A DNA stretch of 64,000 bases, from assembly GCF_003403315.2 (NCBI RefSeq), contig NZ_CP048407.1:2666001-2730000 (forward strand). Direction: 5' to 3'. This DNA comes from Thermaerobacter sp. PB12/4term (GTDB taxonomy: Bacteria; Bacillota; Sulfobacillia; Thermaerobacterales; Thermaerobacteraceae). The position numbers and the translations under genes were made by a program. Under the pieces are notes generated by a model, which worked only from the letters and a program-made list of their open reading frames with translations, had not been told where the DNA came from and made no database searches. This document shows, piece by piece, positions 1 through 8,175 of this stretch; within the stretch, counting starts at the first letter, position 1, and each line of letters opens with the position of its first letter.

Positions 1-66
1 AGACGGGATTCGAACCCGCGGCCTTCTGCATGGCAAGCAGACGCTCTACCCCTGAGCTACTCCCGC
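1..66 (-). tRNA. tRNA-Gly(GCC), 3' end cut by window edge
   Basis: The reverse strand reads GCGGGAG-TA-GCTC from the 5' end at 66, a D-arm, a 5-bp anticodon stem closing the loop TTGCCAT (anticodon GCC) and a T-arm with GGTTCGAATCC. The acceptor 3' strand and any CCA lie outside the window. A clear promoter stands upstream at 153-181. Confidence 0.95.
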
Positions 67-152
67 GCGCTAGCTCGAATCACCCAAGCCTGCTTCGCGA
101 AGCGCTTGGGCCGACCTGGTGTGGACGGCTTTGGGCCGCCCGACAGCACCTG

Positions 153-181
153 ACTATAACACGAAACCTGTGACGGCGCAA
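153..181 (-). promoter_or_regulatory. Promoter of tRNA-Gly(GCC)
   Basis: On the minus strand TTGCGC (181-176) is followed by a 17-base spacer and TATAGT (158-153). The spacing is ideal for a housekeeping sigma factor, and the site sits about 87 bases upstream of the tRNA. The same two hexamers with the same spacing recur before tRNA-Pro. Confidence 0.75.
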
Positions 182-353
182 CCCGCACCCACCGCCAGCC
201 GCACCCCACCCCGCCCCCGCCGGGCTGCCCGGGGCAGGCGCAGCGTCCTGAGCCCGGCTTAGCCCCTGCATCTTCACGCCGGCTCAGCAGCCGGCGGCAG
301 GTTGCGGGGCGGCCGGCCGGACCTGCTGGCCGCGGCCGGGATGGCCGTCCCTG

Positions 354-435
354 TGCGGGCGGGGAGACTCGAACTCCCACGGGACGAACCCACCAGATCC
401 TAAGTCTGGCGCGTCTGCCGTTCCGCCACGCCCGC
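354..435 (-). tRNA. tRNA-Leu(UAG)
   Basis: Class II tRNA with acceptor GCGGGCG pairing with CGCCCGC, anticodon stem CCAGA/TCTGG around the loop CTTAGGA (anticodon TAG), a long variable arm and T-arm GGGAG-TTCGAGT-CTCCC. The discriminator is A. CCA is not encoded. It decodes CUA and, by wobble, other CUN codons. Confidence 0.95.
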
Positions 436-468
436 CTGCCAGCGGGATCCGGGGTCGCAGCACCGCTC

Positions 469-498
469 ATTTTAGCATCCCGCTCCAGCGAGTGTCCA
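469..498 (-). promoter_or_regulatory. Promoter of tRNA-Leu(UAG)
   Basis: The minus strand shows TGGACA (498-493), an 18-base spacer and TAAAAT (474-469), about 34 bases upstream of the tRNA 5' end. It lies in the divergent gap between tRNA-Leu and speE. Confidence 0.65.
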
Positions 499-724
499 CG
501 CCGCACCCGGGCCGTGGGCCGCGCTTGCGCCTGGCAACCGGGCGGCGGCCGGGAGGGTTCCCACAGCCCGTGGCAAAGTGGCAAAGTGTTGGATTGCAGG
601 ACCGCTCCCCGGCCGCGCGCCGCGGGCCGCAGCTGCGCGGGCCCGGGGCGGAGCCCGGCAGACGGCACCGCACGAACCTGACCTCGACCACAAGCACCCT
701 CATGGCAAAGGAGTGGACGGTAGA

Positions 725-1612
725 GTGGGAGTCAACGAGCTCACCCAGGCCGGCTGGCAGGTGGACCCCGAATCGGGCTGGCTCGTGGAGAACCAGACGG
801 TGGGCTTTCAGGTCCGGTGGCGCCTGCAGCGCCTGCTCCACCACGAGCGGTCCCCCTACCAGGACATCGTGGTGGCGGAGCTGGAGCGGTTCGGGCGTGC
901 CCTCTTCCTGGACCGGATCCTGCAGGTGGCCGAGCTGGACGAGTTCATCTACCACGAGATGCTGGTTCACGTGCCCCTGGCGTCGCTGCCCCGGGCGCGC
1001 CGGGTCCTGATCATCGGCGGCGGCGACGGCGGCACCTTGCGGGAGGTGACCCGCTGGCCCGAGGTGGAGGCCATCCACATGGTGGAGATCGATGAAGCGG
1101 TGGTCCGCGTCTGCCGCCAGTGGCTCCCCCAGGTGGGCGGCACCGCCTGGTCGGACCCGCGACTCCAGATCCACTACGCCGACGGCTTCGCGTTCCTCCA
1201 GGAGGCCGAGCCGGGCCGGTACGACGCCATCCTGGTCGACTGCAGCGACCCGGGCACGCCGGCCGACACCCTGTACGGCGAGACCTTCTACCGGCTGGCT
1301 TACCGGGCCCTGGCCGAAGGCGGCCTGCTGGTCCAGCAGGCCCTCTCTCCCTTCATCCACCGGGAGGCCCTGACCACCATCACCGGCCGGCTGGGAACGG
1401 TGTTCCCCAACAGCGGGGTGTACTATTGCCCTTCCATTGCGTACCTCATCGGCCTGCAGGCCTTCGTCTGGGGGGCGCGCGGGACGGACCCGGGCGCCGG
1501 GCCGGTGCGCGGCGCCCCGCAGGGGACCCGGTGGTACACTCCGGAGGTGCACCGGGCGGCCTTCGTCACCCCGCCGGCCCTGGCGGCGCTGCGGCCAGCC
1601 AGCGCCGGATGA
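725..1612 (+). CDS. speE: Spermidine synthase (polyamine aminopropyltransferase)
   Basis: Transfers an aminopropyl group from decarboxylated S-adenosylmethionine to putrescine in the cytoplasm. The 295-residue product has the SAM-binding loop GGGDGG at about 98-103, an acidic DEF/YHEM stretch near 72-79, and the catalytic-region motif DCSDP at 172-176, where many family members have DSTDP or DSSDP. A YTPEVHxAAF-like segment near the C-terminus also fits the family. The GTG at 725 is chosen because AAAGGAG lies about 11 bases upstream. An open frame continues upstream to 578 but has no family similarity. No decarboxylase (speD) or agmatine pathway gene is adjacent. The last 47 bases overlap the convergent ankyrin gene. 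Confidence 0.9.
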   Translation: MGVNELTQAGWQVDPESGWLVENQTVGFQVRWRLQRLLHHERSPYQDIVVAELERFGRALFLDRILQVAELDEFIYHEMLVHVPLASLPRARRVLIIGGGDGGTLREVTRWPEVEAIHMVEIDEAVVRVCRQWLPQVGGTAWSDPRLQIHYADGFAFLQEAEPGRYDAILVDCSDPGTPADTLYGETFYRLAYRALAEGGLLVQQALSPFIHREALTTITGRLGTVFPNSGVYYCPSIAYLIGLQAFVWGARGTDPGAGPVRGAPQGTRWYTPEVHRAAFVTPPALAALRPASAG

Positions 1613-2456
1613 CGGGATCGCGGGCGTGATCACCGGGGGTGCGCTGGCGGGCATCGCGGGCCCGCGGGTCGGCGCCCCGGTCGAGCAGCCAGCGCACGGC
1701 CTCCCGCTGTCCCGCCAGGGCCGCCACGTGCAGGAGCGTCCCCTGCCAGTCGTTGCGTGCCGAGAGCCACCCCGGGTCCCGCTCCACCCAGGCGGCCAGT
1801 CGTGCCACGTCGCCCAGGCCGGCGGCCGCGAAGGGCCCGATGGCGGCCCCCCGCTCGACCAGAAGGCGAGCCACCTGCGGGTGCCCGAAGACGATGGCCC
1901 AGTCCAGGGGCGTCTGCCCCCCTGCCGCGGCCACGTCCGGCCGGGCGCCGCGGTCCAGCAGCAGCTCCACCACGGCACCGTGGCCGTACCGGGCGGCGTA
2001 ATGCAGGGGGACCAGGCCCCAGCGGTTCACCGCATCGGGGTCGGCCCCCAGGTCCAGCAGCCGCTGCGCCACGCCGGCCCAGCCGTGGCGCGCGGCATGG
2101 TGGAGCGGCGTCATGCCGGTGGCCGCCGTCACCCGGGCCAGTCCGGGCCGAGCGGCCAGCAGCGCCAGCACCTCCTCCCTCCGCCCGTCCCGCCCGGCCC
2201 GGAGCAGGCGGGCAGCCGGTTCGTCCTTATCCTGTGCATGTCCTGCCGGCCGCGTTCCGCCGTATCCGGCCCCGCCCTGTGCGCTCCCTTGCGGCCCGGC
2301 CCCGCCCGGACGGTCTCCGCCCGGGCCGCCCCTGTCCTGCCGGGCCCAGGCCGTTTCGGCCCTCCCCTGCCGGGTGGCGTCCTGTTCCGGCACGGCGGGC
2401 TCCTGCCCGTCCCGGCGACGGCCTTGTGGAGATGGAATGGCACCCTGACCCTCCAT
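1566..2456 (-). CDS. Ankyrin-repeat protein
   Basis: About 296 residues. The first 80 or so are low-complexity and rich in Pro, Gly, Arg and Asp. After that come about five ankyrin repeats with the typical TPLHHAA / VPLHYAA / TPLDWA helix starts and LLDLGADP or LLDRGADP loops. The repeats imply protein-protein binding, but the partner cannot be read from the sequence. There is no signal peptide or membrane segment. The ATG at 2456 is preferred because a GGTGAGG-like ribosome site precedes it; a GTG nine bases upstream is the alternative. The 3' end overlaps speE on the other strand by 47 bases. Confidence 0.8.
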   Translation of the reverse strand: MEGQGAIPSPQGRRRDGQEPAVPEQDATRQGRAETAWARQDRGGPGGDRPGGAGPQGSAQGGAGYGGTRPAGHAQDKDEPAARLLRAGRDGRREEVLALLAARPGLARVTAATGMTPLHHAARHGWAGVAQRLLDLGADPDAVNRWGLVPLHYAARYGHGAVVELLLDRGARPDVAAAGGQTPLDWAIVFGHPQVARLLVERGAAIGPFAAAGLGDVARLAAWVERDPGWLSARNDWQGTLLHVAALAGQREAVRWLLDRGADPRARDARQRTPGDHARDPVIRRWLAAAPPGPAG

Positions 2457-2680
2457 CCGGCTCACCTCACCGCCATGACTTCCAGTTTGGGCCTTGGTGG
2501 GCTCCCGGCGCCAGCTCCTGCACCGCCCCGGGCGCCGGCCCTAGCCCGCCGGCCCCCTCCTGGCGGCGTCCCTGGCCAGGATGAGTCCCCTGCCCGGGTC
2601 CCATGCTAAAACCCGGGCGGTGCCGCGCGCCACCAGGTGGCGGTGCAGCACCGCGCGACGCCACGCAAGGGGGAGTCGCC

Positions 2681-4381
2681 ATGGCCAGGCGCGAGGGGCT
2701 GACGGCCGGCCAGCTGACCATGCTGGCCCTGGGCAGTGCCATCGGAGGAGCTTTCTTCCTGGGTTCCGCCGTGGCCATCCGCAGCGCCGGGCCCGCCGTC
2801 CTGCTGGGGTTTGCCGCAGGCGGCGCCCTCGTCTATGTGGTCCTGATGGCGCTGGCCGACCTCACCCTGGACGACCCGGCCCCCGGATCCTTTCGCGACT
2901 ACGCCCAGCGCGCCTTCGGCCCCCTGGCCGGCTTCGTGGTGGGGTGGGTGTACTGGGCCGGGCTCACCCTGGCCATGTCCAGCGAGGCAACGGCGGCGGC
3001 CGTGTTCCTGCGGGCGTGGTGGCCCGGCCTGTCCGGTCCCGTGCTGGCGACCCTGATCGTGCTGGTGGTAACGGGGTTGAACCTGCTGGGCGCTCGCCAG
3101 CAGGCCCGGCTGGAAGGCGCGCTGGCCGGCGTCAAGGTGCTGGCGGTGGCGGGGTTCGTCCTGGTGGCCCTGAGCCTGATCACGGGGCTCTGGCCCGGCA
3201 AGGCCCCGGTGGGGCTGGGCGCCCTGGCGCGCGAGCCCTGGCAGGCCGCAGGCTGGCGCGGGCTGCTGGGGGCCATGCTGGTGGTGATGTTCACCTACGC
3301 CGGGACGGAGATCATCGGGCTGGCGGCCCCCTCGGCCCGGGATCCCCGGCGGAACGTGGTCCGGGCGGCGCGGTGGACGGCTGTGGTGCTGGCCGGGCTC
3401 TACGTGCTGGCCGTGGGGGTGCTCTTGGCCCTGATCCCCACCCGCAGCCTGAGCGTTTCCGCCAGCCCCCTGGTGACGGCCCTGGCCGCCCACGGGCTGG
3501 GGACCGCCGCCCGCGCGGTCAACGGGGTCCTGGTGACGGCCATCCTGTCGACCATGCTGGCGGTGATGTTCAGCCTGGGCCGGGTGGTGCGCTCCCTGGC
3601 CGAAGACGGCATGGGGCCGGCCTGGCTGGTGGACCGCAGCCCCGTCCCGCGCCGCGGGATCCTGTTTTCTGGTGCGGTGATGCTGGCCGGGGTGGCCCTG
3701 GCCTACCTGGTGCCCCGGCAGGTATACCTGTTCCTGGTCAGCGCGGGCGGCTTCGCCCTGCTGCTGGTGTACGCCAGCATCGTGGCAGCCCACTGGCGGC
3801 TCCGGGCGGCACAGGCCCGGCTCCACGCCGCCGGTGGCCCACCCACCGGGCACCGGCCCACCCTGGTGCCCTGGTTCCCCTGGAGCAACGCCCTGGTCCT
3901 GGCCATCGTGGTGGCGGTGCTGGCGGGCATGCCCCTGGTGCCGGGCCAGGGCGCCGGGCTGGGGGCGGGCCTGGCCATGACCGCCCTGGCCGCAGGGATT
4001 TACGCCTGGCGGGCCCGGAGGCGCCCCCGGACCCCGGCGGAGGTCTGGAGTCCCGGACGGGAAGCAGCGGCCCGGGGCGAGCAGGCCCACGCGGCCCCTG
4101 CCTCCTCCGCGCCCCACCGCGCTCCGTCCCCGCCCCGGCGGCTCCGGCCGGAACCGGCCAGGGCGCCCCTTCAGGCGCCGGCACCCCTTCCCGCGCCCGC
4201 CCTGGAGTGGGAGGTGGCCCCCGAGATCGCGCCGGACGAACCCGCCACCAGCAGGACGCCGCCCCAGGCCTCCGGTCCCCAGGCGGCCGGCGGGCCGCGG
4301 CAAGCCCGCGAGCGGCGACGGCCGGGCCGGTCCCACCACCCCGGCCACCCCGGGAGGAAAGACAAAGGGCCCGCCGGATGA
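2681..4381 (+). CDS. APC-superfamily amino-acid permease
   Basis: Predicted cytoplasmic-membrane transporter of 566 residues. The first ~450 contain about twelve hydrophobic helices and begin with an LGSAIGGAFFLGSA segment that matches the Gly-rich first helix of amino acid-polyamine-organocation permeases; a helix with FTYAGTEIIGLAAP resembles the conserved helix 6 region. Overall it looks closest to basic or aromatic amino-acid permeases, but the substrate cannot be assigned. The last ~100 residues form an Arg/Pro/Ala-rich hydrophilic tail, unusual for the family. The ATG at 2681 follows AAGGGGGAG. It stands alone and is read toward the tRNA-Lys end of the next cluster. Confidence 0.85.
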   Translation: MARREGLTAGQLTMLALGSAIGGAFFLGSAVAIRSAGPAVLLGFAAGGALVYVVLMALADLTLDDPAPGSFRDYAQRAFGPLAGFVVGWVYWAGLTLAMSSEATAAAVFLRAWWPGLSGPVLATLIVLVVTGLNLLGARQQARLEGALAGVKVLAVAGFVLVALSLITGLWPGKAPVGLGALAREPWQAAGWRGLLGAMLVVMFTYAGTEIIGLAAPSARDPRRNVVRAARWTAVVLAGLYVLAVGVLLALIPTRSLSVSASPLVTALAAHGLGTAARAVNGVLVTAILSTMLAVMFSLGRVVRSLAEDGMGPAWLVDRSPVPRRGILFSGAVMLAGVALAYLVPRQVYLFLVSAGGFALLLVYASIVAAHWRLRAAQARLHAAGGPPTGHRPTLVPWFPWSNALVLAIVVAVLAGMPLVPGQGAGLGAGLAMTALAAGIYAWRARRRPRTPAEVWSPGREAAARGEQAHAAPASSAPHRAPSPPRRLRPEPARAPLQAPAPLPAPALEWEVAPEIAPDEPATSRTPPQASGPQAAGGPRQARERRRPGRSHHPGHPGRKDKGPAG

Positions 4382-4405
4382 CGCCTCCGGCCGGGCCCTG
4401 CAGGG

Positions 4406-4478
4406 TGGGCCATGAGGGAGTCGAACCCCCAACACCCCGGTTAAAAGCCGGGTGCTCTGCCAGTTGAGCTAATGGCCC
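4406..4478 (-). tRNA. tRNA-Lys(UUU)
   Basis: Acceptor GGGCCAT pairs with ATGGCCC; anticodon stem CCCGG/CCGGG encloses CTTTTAA (anticodon TTT); the T-arm contains GGTTCGACTCC. Discriminator A. The next three bases read CCC, so CCA is not encoded. It is the last tRNA of the His-Gln-Lys group. Confidence 0.96.
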
Positions 4479-4486
4479 CTCTTCTG

Positions 4487-4557
4487 CTGGGGCGGCAGGA
4501 TTCGAACCTGCGATCGAGGATCCAAAGTCCCCTGCCTTGCCGCTTGGCTACGCCCCA
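4487..4557 (-). tRNA. tRNA-Gln(UUG)
   Basis: Acceptor TGGGGCG pairs with CGCCCCA; anticodon loop CTTTGGA gives TTG; the discriminator G is usual for Gln. No encoded CCA. It lies 8 bases upstream of tRNA-Lys. Confidence 0.95.
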
Positions 4558-4619
4558 CCGAGGCCGGCATAAGGCCAATGGGCGGCTCAAAGCCTGTTCG
4601 GCTCGGAGCCGCCGCGCTG

Positions 4620-4694
4620 GGTGACTGAGGGGATTCGAACCCCCGACCTCCAGGGCCACAACCTGGCGCTCTAACCAGCTGAGCTACAGCCACC
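4620..4694 (-). tRNA. tRNA-His(GUG)
   Basis: Anticodon stem CCAGG/CCTGG encloses TTGTGGC (anticodon GTG). The extra G at position -1 (base 4694) opposite C73 (base 4620) is the histidine identity pair. It is the first tRNA of a His-Gln-Lys group. Confidence 0.96.
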
Positions 4695-5016
4695 ACGTTT
4701 CGTACCGCTGCGTTGCCTTGGCCCGGTGGTGCCCTGGCCGTCCCGGGGAACCGTCCCGGGGGACCTTCCCGGGGCTGCGCGCCGGGCGAGCAGGCTGGCC
4801 CCCATGCCGGCAGCAACCTGGGCAGTAGCCTGCCGCCGTCCGGACGGGCCTGGCGCTGCCCTGGCGGGGGCGGCGCCCGCACCGCGCGGCCCGGTCACCG
4901 CCGGATCGCGCCGCCGGGTCCCGGCACCACACCGGCTTCCCTATGATAGCACACCGGGCGTGCCCCGTGGACCCACCGGGCGTACCGGTTCCTCCCACTC
5001 CCGGCACCGCGCCGGC
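4695..5016. other. 322-base gap between tRNA-His and tRNA-Arg(UCU)
   Basis: No reading frame with family likeness is present. The sequence is GC-rich, with a tandem pair of near-identical CCCCGGGACGG-type words (minus strand) around 4740-4765 and a possible extended -10 at 4943-4951. It may be a long leader for the His-Gln-Lys transcript. No SRP RNA, RNase P RNA or riboswitch core was recognised. Confidence 0.5.
4943..4951 (-). promoter_or_regulatory. Possible extended -10 for tRNA-His-Gln-Lys
   Basis: The minus strand reads TGC-TATCAT, an extended -10 form. No good -35 lies 16-18 bases upstream. Transcription from here would give a leader of about 240 bases before tRNA-His. Confidence 0.4.
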
Positions 5017-5091
5017 TGGCGCGCCCGGAGGGATTTGAACCCCCGACCCACCGCTTAGAAGGCGGTTGCTCTTCCGCTGAGCTACGGGCGC
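5017..5091 (-). tRNA. tRNA-Arg(UCU), CCA encoded
   Basis: Acceptor GCGCCCG pairs with CGGGCGC; anticodon stem ACCGC/GCGGT encloses CTTCTAA (anticodon TCT); T-arm GGTTCAAATCC. Discriminator G is followed by genomic CCA, the only complete tRNA in the window where I see an encoded CCA. Confidence 0.96.
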
Positions 5092-5126
5092 GGGTGGAAG
5101 CGCCGGCAAACGCCGCGCGCCCGCTG

Positions 5127-5197
5127 AGCGGGAGACGGGAATCGAACCCGCGTCACCGGCTTGGAAGGCCGGCGCTCTACCATTGAGCTACTCCCGC
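5127..5197 (-). tRNA. tRNA-Gly(UCC)
   Basis: Acceptor GCGGGAG pairs with CTCCCGC; anticodon stem GCCGG-type around CTTCCAA gives TCC; T-arm GGTTCGATTCC. Discriminator T is usual for Gly. CCA is not encoded. Confidence 0.96.
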
Positions 5198-5275
5198 GTG
5201 TGAGCTCCTGCCCCGTGACGGGCCGGCTCTTCAAGCGGCCCGCTTCCGTGCCCGGGCGCGGGGGGCGCCGGGTTG

Positions 5276-5347
5276 TCGGGGCGGGCGGATTCGAACCGCC
5301 GACCTCTTGCTCCCAAAGCAAGCGTGCTGCCCCTGCACCACGCCCCG
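5276..5347 (-). tRNA. tRNA-Pro(UGG)
   Basis: Acceptor CGGGGCG pairs with CGCCCCG; anticodon stem CTTGC/GCAAG encloses TTTGGGA (anticodon TGG); T-arm GGCGG-TTCGAAT-CCGCC. Discriminator A. It begins only 13 bases after the rdgB stop codon and probably heads a Pro-Gly-Arg transcript. Confidence 0.96.
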
Positions 5348-5360
5348 CCGGTCCACGCCG

Positions 5361-6032
5361 TCAATTAACTATACCGTCCACCAGCCAGGCGCGCAACGCC
5401 GGCAGCAGCGCGCGCAGCGCCCGGGACCGGTGGCTGACGCGATTCTTCGCCCCCGTGCCCGCTTCGGCGAAGGTCATGCCCAGCTCGTCCGAGTAGAAGA
5501 GCGGGTCATAGCCGAAGCCGCCCTGGCCCCGGGGAGCTTCCAGGATCCGCCCGGGGGCCTCCCCTTCCGCCCATGTCCAGCGGCCGCCCGGCAGCGCCAG
5601 TACCACCACGCAGCGGAAGCGCGCCGTGCGGCGCGCAGCGGGCACACCGGCCAGTTCCGCCAGCAGGCGGGCGTTGTTGGCCGCGTCGCTGGCGCCGGGA
5701 CCGGCGAACCGGGCCGAGTGGACCCCGGGCCGCCCGCCCAGGGCATCGACGCACAGGCCGGAATCGTCGGCCAGGGCCGGCAGGCCCGCCTGCCGGGCCA
5801 CGGCCTCGGCCTTCAACCGGGCATTCTCCAGAAAGGTGGAACCCGTCTCTTCCGGCAGGTGCACGGGCCCCACCTGATCCAGGGTGAGGACCTGAATGGG
5901 CAGTCCCGCCGCCTCCAGGAGCTCTTCCAGCTCCCGCACCTTGCCCGGGTTGTGGGTGGCCAGCACCAGCCGGGCCGGCAGCCGGCCGGATCCTCCCGCT
6001 GGCGGACACTTCCCATCCCGCTGCATCTCCAT
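5361..6032 (-). CDS. rdgB: XTP/dITP diphosphatase (RdgB/HAM1 family)
   Basis: Hydrolyses non-canonical purine triphosphates (XTP, dITP, ITP) to monophosphates and pyrophosphate, keeping them out of DNA and RNA. Family motifs are all visible: [10 protein letters not shown] near the N-terminus, [27 protein letters not shown] and SHRSRALR near the end. About 223 residues from the ATG at 6032; an ATG six bases downstream is also possible, with AAAAGG a better distance away. The family is usually near 200 residues, so the N-terminus carries a short extra stretch. The 3' end contains the tRNA-Pro promoter. Confidence 0.92.
   Translation of the reverse strand: MEMQRDGKCPPAGGSGRLPARLVLATHNPGKVRELEELLEAAGLPIQVLTLDQVGPVHLPEETGSTFLENARLKAEAVARQAGLPALADDSGLCVDALGGRPGVHSARFAGPGASDAANNARLLAELAGVPAARRTARFRCVVVLALPGGRWTWAEGEAPGRILEAPRGQGGFGYDPLFYSDELGMTFAEAGTGAKNRVSHRSRALRALLPALRAWLVDGIVN
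5368..5396 (-). promoter_or_regulatory. Promoter of tRNA-Pro, inside the rdgB coding end
   Basis: The minus strand shows TTGCGC (5396-5391), a 17-base spacer and TATAGT (5373-5368). Both hexamers lie inside the last 36 bases of rdgB, so the coding end also serves as promoter. Hexamers and spacing are identical to those of the tRNA-Gly(GCC) promoter. Confidence 0.75.
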
Positions 6033-6171
6033 CACACCTTTTCGGCTTGCTGGCGCCTTGCCGGGCCCGGCCCAGCGCGGGCGGGGCACGGTCCATGGGC
6101 GCGCTCCTGCGCCTTCTCCGCCGGCCGCCCGGCGACCGCCAACGGGCCCCGGCCTGCGCGCGGCCGGCAAC

Positions 6172-7563
6172 TCAGGCCTGGCCCACGGGGACCAGGCCGG
6201 CCTTCAGCAGCTTCAGGGCGGCCGCCGGGTCGACCGCGGCCAGCAGGCCGGCGTGGCTCAACAGGTAATCCCCGTCGACCCAGAGGCGGGCCTGCCGAGG
6301 CCGCAGGACCGGCCCTTCGCCCTGGAGGTCCAGGGCCGCCGCCAGGATCCCGGCCGGGTCGGGGGCGTGGCGGAAGATGCCCCCCGTGCCGATGACATGG
6401 CGGATGCCGCGCAGGTCTTTGCCCCGCTGGATCCAGCGGCGGCCGTGGGGCGTGGCCAGGGTCTCACGGCGGCCGGCGTGGCGTTCCACCGCCAGCCGCA
6501 CCGCCGCCCGCGCCAGTTCCTGGTCGGCCAGTCGCTCCTCGGTCTCCTGGGGACCCGGCACAAAGGCCGGGTCGGCGGCGCGCCGCCGGACCCGCTGCAG
6601 CCAGGGGCTCGGACCGCCGCCCGCAGGGATGAACCCGGCCGCCTCGGCGAGGGACGGTGCTCCATGGCGCAGGCCCAGGTCGCCCTCCACGGTGCGCTGG
6701 CTGCGGGGCGGCGGCAGGCCGCGGAGCACGGTCTTGCCGTCGGTGGGCAGCCCGTCGGCCACCGAATGGACGTCGGTGGTGGCCCCGCCGATGTCCACCA
6801 CCAGCACATCCCCCAGGCCTTCTTCCGGCCCGGCGCCAGCGGCCAGAAGCTCCGCTCCGCGCAGGGCGGCGGCCGGGGTCGGCATCAGGATGGAGCCCAG
6901 GCGGGACTCCACCTCTTTCCAGCCCCGGGCCACCACGATGCGCTCCATGAAGACCCGCCGAATGGCCTCCCGCGCCGGTTCGACCTGCAGGGTGTCCAGG
7001 CGCGGCAGCACGTTCTCGACCACCACCACCGCCTTCCCCGCCGCCTCCAGGATGGCGGCCGCATCAGGGCTGGCCTCCCGGTTCCCGGCCACCACCACGG
7101 TGGCCCCGGTGGGGCAGCGGGCCAGGGCGCGGGCGAAGTCCAGCAGCGCGGTGCGGTTTCCCCCGTCGGTGCCACCCGCCAGCAGGATGATGTCGGGCTC
7201 CAGCTCCGCCAGCCGGTCAAGGTCGGCAGGGCGCAGCACACCGCTGAAGGTGGCCAGCACCCTTGCTCCCGCTCCCAGGGCGGCGCGGCGGGCCGCCTCG
7301 GCGGTCAGGCCGGGAACCAGCCCTACGGCCACCATGCGCAGGCCGCCGCCGGCGCTGGAGCACGCCAGCCGGTGACGAAAGGCGGGCAGGCGCCCGCCCA
7401 GGGCCTCCCGGAGGGCCTCCAGGGCCCCCTCCAGCCCCTGTTCCAGGCCGGTGGCGTAGGTGGTGGGCGCCTGGGCGCGGGCCAGAAGGCGCGGCGGGTC
7501 CAGGTCGACGGCCGAAACCTTGGTAAAGGTGCTGCCGAAATCGACCAGCAGGGCGACGTTCAT
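6172..7563 (-). CDS. GlmL/MutL-type ASKHA ATPase
   Basis: A 463-residue protein of the family named after GlmL/MutL, the accessory protein of the coenzyme-B12-dependent glutamate mutase locus. The N-terminus has a phosphate-1 loop, [19 protein letters not shown] lies near 170 and [10 protein letters not shown] near 280, the pattern of the actin/Hsp70/sugar-kinase ATPase fold. Family members are thought to reactivate or load B12-dependent mutases. No mutase subunit lies in the window, so the client is unknown. The ATG at 7563 follows GGGGAGGG; the frame is open 69 bases further upstream. Confidence 0.8.
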   Translation of the reverse strand: MNVALLVDFGSTFTKVSAVDLDPPRLLARAQAPTTYATGLEQGLEGALEALREALGGRLPAFRHRLACSSAGGGLRMVAVGLVPGLTAEAARRAALGAGARVLATFSGVLRPADLDRLAELEPDIILLAGGTDGGNRTALLDFARALARCPTGATVVVAGNREASPDAAAILEAAGKAVVVVENVLPRLDTLQVEPAREAIRRVFMERIVVARGWKEVESRLGSILMPTPAAALRGAELLAAGAGPEEGLGDVLVVDIGGATTDVHSVADGLPTDGKTVLRGLPPPRSQRTVEGDLGLRHGAPSLAEAAGFIPAGGGPSPWLQRVRRRAADPAFVPGPQETEERLADQELARAAVRLAVERHAGRRETLATPHGRRWIQRGKDLRGIRHVIGTGGIFRHAPDPAGILAAALDLQGEGPVLRPRQARLWVDGDYLLSHAGLLAAVDPAAALKLLKAGLVPVGQA

Positions 7564-7644
7564 CGGACCCTCCCCATCCCGGTCCCCCGGTCCTCGTCCC
7601 GCTCCCCCGGAGCGAATCCCGGGTTCCAACACGGCGCACCCCGG

Positions 7645-8175
7645 CTACTTCCCCTTGCGCACGCGGGGGAAGACGCCGCCGATGGCGCGCCGGGTATCCA
7701 GCACGGTCACGAAGGCCTGGGGCTCTCGCTCCCGCAGGGTCGCCAGCAGCTGGGGTAGCCGCTTGCGTTCCACGGTGATCAGCAGCACGGTGCGGTGGCC
7801 TTCCCGGCCCTGGCCCTCCAGCTCCGTCACGCCGTAGCCCTGCTGCCGCAGGTCACCGGCCAGGATCCGGCCCCCCGACCCGTGGGGGATCACCTGCACC
7901 ATCTCGACGCCCAGGGCCAGCCGCTCCTCCAGCACGCCGCCCAGGTAACTGCCGCTGGCGAAACCCAGGGCGTAAAACAGCAGGGTGATGGGATCCTCGT
8001 GCAGCCGTTCCACCACAAAGCCCAGGGCCACGATGTAGATGCTGACTTCGAACAGGCCGACTAGGGATCCCAGCAGCCGCTGGCCCCGGAAGACCAGCAT
8101 CAGGCGCAGCGTGCTCAGGCTGACGTCCGCGACCCGGGCCAGGAAAACCAGGACGTAGCTGAAACCGTCGCTCAC
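7645..8175 (-). CDS. DUF2179/UPF0316 membrane protein
   Basis: A 176-residue protein with three hydrophobic helices in the first ~85 residues (a segment like VLFLARVADVSL, then FEVSIYIVALGFVV and ITLLFYALGFASG) and a soluble C-terminal DUF2179 domain of about 80 residues. Members of this UPF0316 group have no established biochemical role. The GTG at 8175 has a GGAGG site 9 bases upstream. Its start overlaps the dinB stop in a GTGA arrangement, so it is probably translationally coupled to dinB. Confidence 0.8.
   Translation of the reverse strand: MSDGFSYVLVFLARVADVSLSTLRLMLVFRGQRLLGSLVGLFEVSIYIVALGFVVERLHEDPITLLFYALGFASGSYLGGVLEERLALGVEMVQVIPHGSGGRILAGDLRQQGYGVTELEGQGREGHRTVLLITVERKRLPQLLATLREREPQAFVTVLDTRRAIGGVFPRVRKGK

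Noticed and set aside
2606-4435. 609-residue minus-strand frame opposite the permease
   Set aside because: Shadow frame; the plus strand has a good ribosome site and twelve membrane helices.
4695-4935. Possible SRP RNA or other structured RNA in the tRNA cluster
   Set aside because: The conserved SRP tetraloop-helix 8 sequence (GGAAG and partner) is not present.
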